From Tubiluchus corallicola (taxonomy: Eukaryota; Priapulida; Priapulimorpha; Priapulimorphida; Tubiluchidae): DNA of 64,000 bases. Of the stretch, positions 54,980 to 64,000 are shown in pieces. The translations under genes and the position numbers were made by a program. The number at the start of each line of letters is the position of its first letter. Within the stretch, counting starts at the first letter, position 1. A model generated the notes under the pieces. It had not been told where the DNA came from. It searched no databases and saw only the letters and a list, made by a program, of their open reading frames with translations. The DNA lies in the NCBI GenBank assembly GCA_030141605.1, contig JAQGDQ010000692.1, positions 1 through 64,000 of the forward strand. The letters run 5' to 3'.

Positions 54980-57900
54980 TCAATAAAAGTAGCCAAACAA
55001 ACCGACACTGTGCACTCCGCCTTTAACGCCACGATTGCTGTACAGCGAAGCAGGTTTAGCGCTGTATCCCCACTGATCAACAGGAGTGACAAGCGCGCCG
55101 TTAGACAATACACTGGGAACGACGAAATCCGTGCTAAAATTTCCAGACAATTTGAAGCGTTCGAACGAGGTGTATGCATTGAAAACGGGTTCCACGCACG
55201 ACGTGTAGTTTGTATCCGCACATTTGGTCATCACGCACAGCTCAAAGTGGAGCGATTCACTCTGCCTCGTGAATACGCGATCGGCAACTAGCAAGGCATA
55301 CAGCTCAGACTTCATACCAGATTTGACTGCATACTCAAAAGTGCAGCACAAATTGTTATCACAGACGGTTACGGCATCTGACGATTTGAGCAAAAGTCCA
55401 ACCGAGAACTTCAGGCCTAATTTAGACAGCTTCTTAATCTCAACATTTCCGGTTGCCTGTGTCCCTTCCTCAGACGTTGATTGAGACTGTACGTGGTCTT
55501 CTACTGTATGCGTTGTTACCTTCTGGGGAAATGCCAACGATGAGTCTAACTTCTGCGGTTTGCACGGAAGCTCACTGACCACGAGTTTGCCTTTGCCAAT
55601 TACATGATTATATGTATGTGCTAACGGACCTTTTAATCCACTGTAAATTCCACTGCCGGAGAATGCAGGATAGACTGAGTGTTTTCCATAGTGTATGTTG
55701 GCAGATAACATGTTAACGCCGGTCCTAAGTGCCCATCCCGGATGAACTTGAGTTGCGGCAGATACTGGAAGGTAGTCGGGCCAAGCTGTCGAAAATACTA
55801 CATTATCAATGCCTTCTGTTTTGAGAATTTTCAACGAAGTATCAGGAAATAAAAGGTCGAAGCAGATGATCACAGCAAAACGACCAAATTTGGTTTCAAA
55901 CACGGGCAGTGGATCACTCAGGGGTCGCCGGTTTATGTGTGGCTCGTCATAAGGGTGACGTTTTCTCGATTTTCCCATCAGCCTCCCTTCCTCGTCTATC
56001 ACCAGATTTGCGTTATACAGCCAGAAACCATCATCAGGGCATCCCGCATCTTCATCGTTGTCGCATCTACTAATTTCCATTACATTAGCTACAACGGTGA
56101 TAGAGTTGTTCATTGCGGCACAGCTTAAGGTGTTGAGGAGAGCATTTTGTCCCGGGTTTGAGCAGAAGTTGTACGATTCCCCACGAGGGTCGGGTACGGT
56201 TGTTCCAAATGCGGCAAACGCTTCTCTAGTGGCATCTTTATGGTGTTCCGGTATGCCAACTAAACCGTATTCCGGGAAAACAATTATGTTAGCACCCTGT
56301 AATAAAATTTATAAAATTGAAATTAGCCTTTGTCGCAGATCACTGCCAAGCTTACTAGCGGTTGTTTTGTTACGCTCATGCAAGAACACATGTAACAAGG
56401 TGTAGCAGGGTGGATGTACACACACTATAACTTTAGAATAGTAGTATTCTGAGAGACAAAAGTCTAGAAGCAATTTGCATTCAGAGAAACATGGAATTAA
56501 AACTTCTGTAACTAATGATCATTCAGTTGTTGGTTTATCAATGTTATACATTGGTTGGTACAGTTTGAGTACTTTGCAAAATGTTCTGGGTTGGCTCACA
56601 AATTTTCAAGAAGGGTAGCGTTTTCGGCAGGTCAAATTAAGTCAATTCAAAATTTAGCAAAAAGCACGGAAGAAACATCCTCACCAGTGACCGCTAATTA
56701 CATACTAATTTCAGGCTCATCTGTTTTACTTTCAACAAATTATAATGAATATAGCAGTAATGTTACTCCAATATGGAAAAATGCATTTACTTTTTTAATC
56801 AAGAAATGGGCGCATTACCCATTAAGTTAATAACCTTAGGCCAGGGGTGTGCAAATTGCGGCCCGCTGAGAGAATTTGAGCGGCTCGGGTGATTAATTGA
56901 GTGTGTCCAGCTGAAGTCCGTGCCACGATCCCAAAGATAGTGCGGGTAGTTTTTTCTACTAGATCGGATGCCATTAACCCTTACAAGACGGTTGTAGCTT
57001 AATGTCACTGTAGTACACAAACTGTGTGATACACATTACTAATATGCATTGTAATGAAATTACCACTATCTGTCCTGAAAGTAGAAATATATGGTTTGTA
57101 ATATAAATTTTAATAACTTCTAAAATAGTTTCTTGAGTGTAGTAGTAATGATGTACGCAGGTCGGATGCAAAAAATCGTTATTAGGCCTTTCTGTACTTG
57201 GGTCCTTGATCAAACTGCCTGTGGCTCGCAGGAATTGCGGGAAAGTTTAATGTGGCCCGGCTAGTCAGATAATTTGCACACCCCTGCCTTAGGCCTCAGA
57301 ATCCTGAAACAAATAACCAATTAAACAGACAATATGTTATTTCAGTAGACACGATAACAAAATTATTTAAACTGAACACGTGAAATACGACCATATTTAT
57401 TTTTATTTTTCATACACTGCTAGTAAGCACTTGAGCGATTGAGCCTACGTTACACACAAAATAGACCCACGTTAGACCCACACATTTCAACGCAGAACCT
57501 AGGTCATTTGGCCACATATGCCATTTAGACACAAGAATTTGACCTTTATACAGTAGGACATGTACAGCATATTTTTTGTTTCCAACGTGCTCATCAGAAG
57601 CAACCTCGATGACAGACAAACAAAATCATTCCCATTTATCACGACTAATGACAAAAGCTCTTGATAAGTCTGTACACAATTTGAAGAAGAACTCCATAAC
57701 ATTTTTAACAGCTTCTGAGAAATTTGACAGCAATCTGACCAATCCGGGATAGTTCGATATTTATTAATTTTAAAGGTTAGATTTAACCAAATAGATGCAC
57801 ATTTGTGCTCATATTTTGCTGTGTGAATAAACTTCAGGATCAGCAGTTTCGCACAATAAACCTTTTCACAGTTTTGTTGTGTGCACGCACAGCTGCTGTA

Positions 57901-58596
57901 AGTCAAAGGTTAAGTGTACGCCGGCAACGCGTTTTTAATATAACCGTCATGTGACATGTGTGTAAAGTATCAGTCGTATCAGTTCAGCAACTTCACTTGT
58001 CTTACGTGTACTTTATTCAATTATGCATTAGTCTGTGCATAGAATGATTTACTAGCAGGACCTTACTTGAAAAGCAAGAAAAAATGAACTAGGTAAGGTT
58101 CGAACTAGTTGTTAAAACTGTTACTATTACAGTGGCTTGGGCTGCAAGCTGCTGTCAGGTGTAAACAAATGCGTTGTCTGGTACACTTAACCTTTGACCT
58201 TTTCACAATCATCATCAATTGCTGGAACGGTGAAAAGGCTTATAGGATGTAGAGTTGTGCATAGCTTATAAGTTTAGGTCCTTCGTTTATTTGACAGCCT
58301 TAGGCCCGCAAAGCCCTTAATGCACCCCTGTCGAGGAGTAAGATTCATCTTTACAAAGAAAGCCTTACCTCTGAAGCAGCCTGGCGAACTTGAGAGACAT
58401 AGACATCCAAGTTTTTCATCAGAGTTTTTTGAGGTGTTTGTTGTGCAGTAACCGGGGAATGCTCATAAACGGCAGCTTTGTAAGTGCACTGGTCGTTTTT
58501 GGATTCCTCCGATCTTGTGCAGTAGCTTGAAAGTAGCAGTACAAGACATACTAGACATGCCATATTGAAACGGGAAGTGGACCTTGAATACTCCAT
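54980..58596 (-). CDS. Vanin/biotinidase-family amidohydrolase, two exons
   Basis: Exon one 58369-58596 and exon two 54980-56296 join in phase 0 to give 514 residues (human vanin-1 has 513). The ATG at 58596 precedes a hydrophobic signal segment (MACLVCLVLLLSSYC, a second ATG at 58563). Mature start YKAAVYEHSPV. Nitrilase-type triad: Glu85 in VFPEYGL, Lys188 in GKSRKRHPY and Cys221 in VIICFDLLFP; the Lys-Cys spacing of 33 equals that recalled for vanin-1. HPGWALRTGVNMLSANIHY and FSGSGIYSGLKGP are typical of the family. Members hydrolyse amides such as pantetheine (to pantothenate and cysteamine) or biocytin, usually secreted or at the cell surface. No hydrophobic GPI-type tail is seen, which suggests a secreted enzyme. 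Pantetheinase and biotinidase cannot be told apart from sequence alone. The intron holds two MITEs. Confidence 0.94.
56842..57286 (-). mobile_element. hAT-type MITE with 8-bp TSD, copy 3
   Basis: A 445-bp copy, inverted relative to 15316-15815, from CAGGGGTGTGCAAATT to AATTTGCACACCCCTG, with perfect duplication CCTTAGGC at 56834-56841 and 57287-57294. In the intron of the vanin homologue. Confidence 0.92.
57859..58240 (-). mobile_element. TA-flanked MITE, copy 4
   Basis: A 382-bp copy, inverted relative to 1223-1603, starting AACCTTTTCACAGTT and ending GGTGAAAAGGCT, with TA on both sides (57857-57858 and 58241-58242). In the intron of the vanin homologue, about 125 bp from exon one. Confidence 0.82.
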
Positions 58597-58619
58597 TCCT
58601 GCAATATCACAATAACACC

Positions 58620-58705
58620 TGTGTGAGAGGGTACTAGACTTCAGGTAGCCAGCATAAGGGGGGCACTAAATGCCAGGCATCCAGTATGAGGGGGTACTAG
58701 ATGCC
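58620..58705. repeat. Detached units of the 31-bp minisatellite
   Basis: About three diverged units (GTGTGAGAGGGTACTAGAC, GGGGCACTAAATGCCAGGC) of the array at 53690-54540 lie just upstream of the vanin first exon. A 28-bp stretch including TTGAATACTCCATTCCTGC flanks them on both sides (58583 and 58709). This means that part of exon one and its 5' flank was duplicated together with, or by, the repeat. Confidence 0.75.
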
Positions 58706-58797
58706 ACTTGAATACTCCATTCCTGCAATATCACCTGTAGCAGACTTAGCCTTTTTTTGTTAAATTTGTTTGCAAATTCGTGCATGAGGCGCCATCT

Positions 58798-59041
58798 GTG
58801 GTGGGAATGTAAAGCTTTTGGTTTTGGTCAGTTTTTCAGTTTGTTACCTGCTAGTCACCTGTCTGTTTTACTCACCTGTGCTCTGAACAGTCAGGTTAAT
58901 CCACTTTATGGGATATGTAAGACTGTGGCGGGAATGTAAAGCTTTTGGTTTTGGTCAGTTTTTCAGTTTGTTACCGCTAGTCACCTGTCTGTTTTACTCA
59001 CCTGTGCTCTGAACAGTCAGGTTAATCCACTTTATGGGATC
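58798..59041. repeat. Direct duplication of about 120 bp
   Basis: Two copies (about 58798-58916 and 58925-59041) sharing GGGAATGTAAAGCTTTTGG and CTGTGCTCTGAACAGTCAGG, almost identical. Confidence 0.9.
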
Positions 59042-59589
59042 TGTTGGACATTTATGTACTGATTATGTTACAATAGAGCATTCAGTGGTATTAACCTCTG
59101 TTGACAGTGTTTCTGTGACTACATCACCAATGATTTAGGTTTCCTAACAAGTGACTGTATGAAAGTGAATGTTGAGGTTTTGAGCAAGAAGTATGCATTT
59201 TAAGACTGCAAGAGTTGCGTAACTAAGGTTCAGTACTAAACTGATGTGAATTTAACGGCTGTTAAAGCTGCTTGACTCAAGGTCAAGTTATAAGTGGCAG
59301 CCAATCATAGTCTAACTGTCCAGTAATATTAAGTGGGAAGCGTAGGTGGGCTGCGTGGGTGCATATTTCTCTTATCAACAGATATCTAATTAATCAGTAT
59401 TTCACAAGATTTCTTCTCCACGTTGTGTTACCCAAAAGTAAAAGTTTTGCAAGATACCTTCGTAGAACTACACCTGACGGCTAATGCAGCAAAAATAATA
59501 ATATTTTATCACTGATTAAAATCAACTAGGAAACAAAATAGAAGTTACACAGTAGAATGGGTTCCACGTTTCATATTAATGAACCTTGC

Positions 59590-59662
59590 CTTATTGCCAA
59601 CCTCGCTATAGCACCACCTTTAGTGGTGTCCCAGACCTGGCGTTGTAACGAGGTTTGACTGT
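59590..59662 (-). mobile_element. Possible pogo/Tigger-like transposon end
   Basis: On the - strand the segment starts CAGTCAAACCTCGTTACAAC directly after TA and contains a small hairpin (ACCACTAAAGGTGGT). The motif resembles pogo-like termini; no partner end was found. Confidence 0.35.
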
Positions 59663-61239
59663 AGTTGGCTGATCACTGTTAATACTTGGATTTGAATTCA
59701 CTTTCTGATAGAGAGTGCGCACCCATACTATCTGTAGAGGAGTTTTGCGTCCCGGGGCAACAAATTCTAAAGTAAAGATTTTACTTTTATTTCTGCCAAA
59801 CCCGGCGACAATGGCGAGCACCCGCGTATGTTTTCATTGTTTTGAAAAAACTTAGCAACTGTTGGGTATGAAAATTTTGAGATATTTGCCGAATGTCACG
59901 ATCCCTGTGAAATCCTGTCTTAACCTCAAGTACGTCCAACTTAAAAATATTGAAATTCGACATAAACGCGTGCATGGTGTATTCGTAGTTTCGTATTACG
60001 CCTTGAAATTGATGGTTTCAAGTTTAGGGTAACAAAAATACCTTTAAATTAAAAATGTAACGAAAAAAACCCAAATCAATTCTAATTACAGCAGCGTCAG
60101 CAATACAGTCGTTCTTTAGAATCTAATAAATTCTAGGTTGATTTCACTCTCCTCTGTTGCGCTACACCTACGACAAGCGACAAAAACAAGACAGTTCAAT
60201 ACGAAAACGATGTTATCGCTGCTGTCCTAAATTCAAAATGGCGGACAAAAAAACCTTCAGACGATGCATAATTAGCTGTTCCATATCCGTCTGAAGTTTC
60301 ATGATTGGCAGAGTCCTGTGTTGTTTTCAAAAGGTTAGTCGTTCGTGTATGAGAAATAAACTTAAATCAAACACCAACAATAACAACATCCAGAAAAGTC
60401 CCTTGACACTCGGTCCTCGACCAAAAAAATCCCACCTCGTAAGTTGTTGTTGCAAGATTAGGATAAAAGTTTAATGTGTCTGAATGTACAGGTTACCACT
60501 GACAGATGCCTCTTCATATAATTAAGGAGTCGTGCACAGGAAGAAAAATGCTGTTATTATTATTCCTTTTCTCTGTAGACCAAGGGTGACGCCATAATAA
60601 TTGGTGCAACTCCTTGTTATGCACTAATAATTATTCTCATTTCCAGTAGCTGGGCTCGGTTTTGACTGACTCACCACTAAAGTTTATCATTCTCAACAAT
60701 TTCCTCATCGCATGACACATTCACATATTATGATATGCTTTTCTTATTTATGCTGTGCATAGTTAATGGCAATTAGTATTCTTTATCAATTACTTTGAAA
60801 TCTATGCATTTAAGCATGCAGCATAATTAGTATTCTAACCATGCTGTACTTCCTTACAAGTATCAAATTACGATGCTATTATATTTCCGAAACACATGCA
60901 CAGCAAAATTTAACAAAAGTATTGCATTTACTTTAATACTAGTATAACATCCATATTCTATGTAGTTTAATAAAAGAAAGCTTATCTTCTGGAGTGACCG
61001 TTAATCATCAAAATTTGGTTTGCCGTCCATTGATAAAAGAATAGGTTATATATCTTTCTCATCCAACTTTTTGTAAAGCTTTAGAATTGCTGCAACCTTT
61101 GACTTTGAAACAAACATCAACAAGCCAGCTACTAACTGTCAGTAACTGCCACAGTAAATTTTTGCATCGTCAATTCCAGTCATTGCATGGTATTATGGTT
61201 TCGAAAACAATGTTAAGTAATGAACAGAAAAGGTAGTGA

Positions 61240-61665
61240 TGTCACTGTTGCCTTGACCTTTATGTTTTCATACCAAAAAGCAATGGTGTCCAGATGGGAC
61301 CAACACACCTGTTACATAAGCTTTTGTCTAACCTGATTCAAATGCAAAGAGTAACGTTGATGTCAGCTGAATTCCCCGGTCATTCTGTTTGGTTCTGCTC
61401 CCGACCATGCTCTTCAAGAGCTGCACCCCCCGGCAAAAGATTATTGCACAACCTGTAGCTTCATCTGTTTTACTGAGACCGTATTGGACCTTGTGATCTT
61501 AACCTGTGGGGCTATGACCTTTTGAACCTCAAATCAATGAATTTCCAGCCTTTGTGCAGGCCATCTGTCTGCTGATTATTGGTGGCTGATTATAACTCCA
61601 TCACGTTTGTTTTTATTACGCACGCAGCAAGTAAACAGACAGGCAGACAGGTAAATAAATGCCTC
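61240..61665 (+). mobile_element. Possible RTE-like 3' tail
   Basis: Stretches such as AATGGTGTCCAGATGGGACC and GACCTTTTGAACCTCAAATC, followed by a CAGACAGGCAGACAGG end, resemble the 3' domain of RTE-type LINEs. No coding sequence remains and the call is tentative. Confidence 0.3.
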
Positions 61666-62039
61666 TACTACTGTTTTCACTATCGTCATGGGTAATAACA
61701 TCGTGTGTGTTCGTAATCTGCCTTGGGAATTAAGGAGATTGTTGATCTTGATGAAATTTTTTAGCCACAGCTAGTTTGAACTTTGCAGAACACGGCCGTG
61801 TTTAGAGGCGGTATCACTAACTGAAAATCAAACTACAACTGCGTTACAAAATATTATTATAATTATAATCATTTATTAGGATTATGCAGATTCATTCAGA
61901 TAAGCACATAAATAAAATTATTATAGATTACCACAACAGTGTAGCAGTAATGTAAAATCGCTGTGTGGAGTTGTATTTTTTGTTTTATTATAAGGTAAAG
62001 CAAATTTCCATCTGGATCAATATATTTTAGTCAAATTTA

Positions 62040-62190
62040 ATCTGATGTTATCTGATCTAATCCCACCCGATCCAGTCCAATCTATTCTAGTCCGATTTAA
62101 TCTAATCTAATCTAACGTGATCTAATCTAGTCTTGTCTCGTCTCATCTCATCTCGTCTTAACTAATCTGATCTAGTCTAATCTAACAGTA
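62040..62190. repeat. Degenerate TCTAATC-type simple repeat
   Basis: A run of related 5-10-bp words (TGATCTAATC, TAGTCTAATC, CTCGTCTCATC) about 50 bp upstream of the first EGF exon. Confidence 0.8.
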
Positions 62191-62241
62191 ACAACCACAG
62201 TGCAATTCCTGCAATAATAATATAATATGTTGTTTTTTTAG

Positions 62242-63562
62242 AAAACTGCTTGTCCAATCCTTGTAAGAATGGTGCTACATGCTTAGCTAGTTTCAGCACA
62301 TACACTTGTTTCTGCGCTGTGGGGTATGCTGGATCTAACTGCCAAGGTGTTATAATACCACGGAGAGGTTAGCTTGATGGTGTTGACTTTTTTACTGAAT
62401 AAAGATAAACTGAAGACGAGCATGGCCAAATCCCCCAAAGCTGAGTGTAGCTCTGAATTACCAGGAAACCTGTTTGATATCTTTATTGAGAATTACCTAT
62501 TTTTTCTCTCAGTTATTTCCGAAAAGTGGTGTGAAAAATATATTGTTAATGATACAATACAATGAAACAAGTGGGCATTGATACAAAGCTGGGCATAAGA
62601 TGAGGTGATAGCAACAATTTCTTTGTAGTAATGTGAACATTTCCTTCTGATAACGTTCCAAAAAGTGTGGGATTTGGGCTGTATGTTACCCAGGTGTCAC
62701 GCTGTGCAAGATCATGCTTTATTAAGACAGACTAGAATCTTGTCCGAGCACTGTCAAAGTGGTTCGAATCTTATGTGTCCAATTGCTATGAAATAGTCAT
62801 CTTAGATCGCAGATACTCTGACTAAACCTCAACTGATGCTTGCTCTTCTTCATGGCCCCATTCTTGGCCCCGTTTTATTGCTAATGTTTATTTATGATAT
62901 AATTGACAATGTAAGTATAGTAGTGATCGATTCTCAGCCGGTGATACTTCATTAACTGAAATTACTGAAAGCATCTTCTGTACTTGTTTTCATTAAGCAG
63001 ATGTCAGTTTTTCAGATTTTCTTGCAAAAACTTATTCATTGCTGGTTTTTCAAAAACCAAATAATTTGTGAGTGGGTAAATTGTGTAAATATATCTGTGC
63101 AGGTTTGTATGCAGTTATGTAAGTGTGAGCTATAACTATATGTATGTGTTGCATACGGTAGTTTTTTTTACTTATTCGAATTGCCATCTGTCCATTGTGT
63201 GCCACTGGAAAGGTGAGTTAATTACAACTTCCTCACCAGACTTTGTACAGAATATTAGCTCCGAAGCCTGAAATTTTCTACCTGCATTTCATCCTGACGA
63301 CTAAGATTTCACCCTGGAGAATTTACGGTTGACATATTTCTCACGTTGACATATTTTATGCGGATGTACTATAAACCAATTTGGAGTGATTTGGTGGTTC
63401 TGACAACTTTTTGATGAGTATATTGTTTCTACTTAGGAAAGAAAGATTGCTCACCTAATCCTTGTAAGAACGGAGGTGTATGTACAGCAACGTGTAACAG
63501 AAGTATCCATAGTTACTCTTGTTTTTGTCCTGAAGGTTTTACAGGAGTTAATTGTGGAATAG
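62242..63562 (+). CDS. EGF-domain protein, two internal exons of a gene leaving the window
   Basis: Exon 62242-62346 encodes ENCLSNPCKNGATC, CFCAVGYAGSNC, a complete six-cysteine EGF domain. Exon 63437-63562 encodes a second EGF domain from KKDCSPNPCKNGGVC to CFCPEGFTGVNC, with one extra cysteine (TATC) in the third loop. Both exons start with two bases and end with one base of a codon, i.e. symmetric phase 1-1, the classic shuffled EGF module. Both have AG/GT borders (GTGTTA and GTAAAA donors). Neither domain shows an evident calcium-binding start. The parent could be any of many secreted or membrane EGF-repeat proteins; the start, the end and other domains are not in the window or not found. 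Confidence 0.85.
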
Positions 63563-64000
63563 GTAAAATTTTCTACTATATTAAAATATTGTTTTTAACA
63601 AATTTTAGAGTACGACAATTATCAGTTCTACAACATTTTGGACACGTCGTTTGGCTGTTCTGCACTAATGGTTAAATGCTTAACATTCGAAAAAGAAGCG
63701 TTCTAGAATTGAGCCTTTGTGTTGGTAACATAATCACAACACAAGTTTTATGAGGAATCATGATCATTCGTGGCCCAAGTCCTTTCATCTGCAGTCCCAT
63801 GACGTCGTTAGTGACGCCAAAGTAATTTACATGTCACCACATACACTTACAATTTTCACTTAGATCTATGCTTTAATATTACAACAACTCGTTCTATCAT
63901 AGAGATAGAACACATCAAATCAGTAACAGATGGATAGCACAGTTACTGTAGAACGTAGTTATTTGTCCCCGGTTTTCAAAATTGAATTGTATGAAATATT

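Larger units (their letters stand above)
58597..62241. other. Intergenic region upstream of the vanin homologue and of the EGF exons
   Basis: Expected to contain the vanin promoter and possibly 5' exons of the EGF gene, but neither is identifiable. It includes minisatellite fragments (58620-58705), a tandem duplication (58798-59041), a transposon end (59590-59662), a possible LINE tail (61240-61665) and a TCTAATC-rich tract (62040-62190). 59050-59580 and 59980-61240 show nothing recognisable. Confidence 0.5.

Noticed and set aside
57499-57906. 135-codon - strand frame in the vanin intron
   Set aside because: No recognisable domain; its start overlaps the TA-flanked MITE; likely chance.
60236-60293. 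AAAATGGCGGAC start-like sequence
   Set aside because: Attractive start context, but the frame closes after 18 codons and no donor leads to the EGF exons.
62755-62780. B-box-like GGTTCGAATC
   Set aside because: No A-box or cloverleaf upstream; not a tRNA.

Overview
This is a 64 kb stretch of an animal nuclear genome, very probably an invertebrate. The evidence is split genes with GT/AG introns, AT-rich DNA, metazoan gene families, abundant small transposons, and a minisatellite in almost every long intron. No prokaryotic or organellar features were seen. The phylum cannot be fixed from the window; a cnidarian, mollusc or other non-model invertebrate would fit.

Layout. (1) 639-2468 (+): last three visible exons of a secreted GH18 chitinase with a Thr-rich linker and a chitin-binding peritrophin-A domain; its 5' part lies off the window. 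(2) 7792-24505 (-): a complete nine-exon gene for lysosomal Pro-X carboxypeptidase (PRCP, peptidase S28), rebuilt exon by exon to 500 residues with the full Ser/Asp/His triad. (3) 27116-28579 (+): an intronless ERp57/PDIA3-type protein disulfide isomerase. (4) 32527-47656 (-): an eight-exon gene, rebuilt to 353 residues, whose protein resembles the Fanconi anaemia core-complex protein FANCF. Its first intron hosts a complete single-exon gene on the same strand, 44449-45555, for MPPE1/PGAP5. (5) 48829-52741 (+): the four 3' exons of a NUDCD3-like Hsp90/dynein co-chaperone, head to head with FANCF; its N-terminal exons were not found. (6) 54980-58596 (-): a two-exon vanin/biotinidase-family amidohydrolase with a complete Glu/Lys/Cys triad. 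(7) 62242-63562 (+): two phase 1-1 EGF-domain exons of a gene running off the right edge.

The genes are unrelated housekeeping or secretory genes and do not form a pathway, although chitinase, PRCP, PDIA3, MPPE1 and the vanin homologue all belong to secretory or lysosomal biology. The rest is repeat-rich. Several MITE families can be delimited by terminal inverted repeats and target-site duplications: a 6-bp-TSD family (3 copies), a hAT family with 8-bp TSDs (3 copies plus a solo end), a TA-flanked family (4 copies), and a TTAA-flanked piggyBac-like element. There are also non-LTR retrotransposon 3' ends and many minisatellites (units 31-117 bp).

The most interesting non-coding signals are a hairpin whose paired bases co-vary between five LINE 3' tails, a 60-bp intronic satellite carrying two AP-1/Maf-like sites per unit, and two MITE families with different ends that share an internal core.
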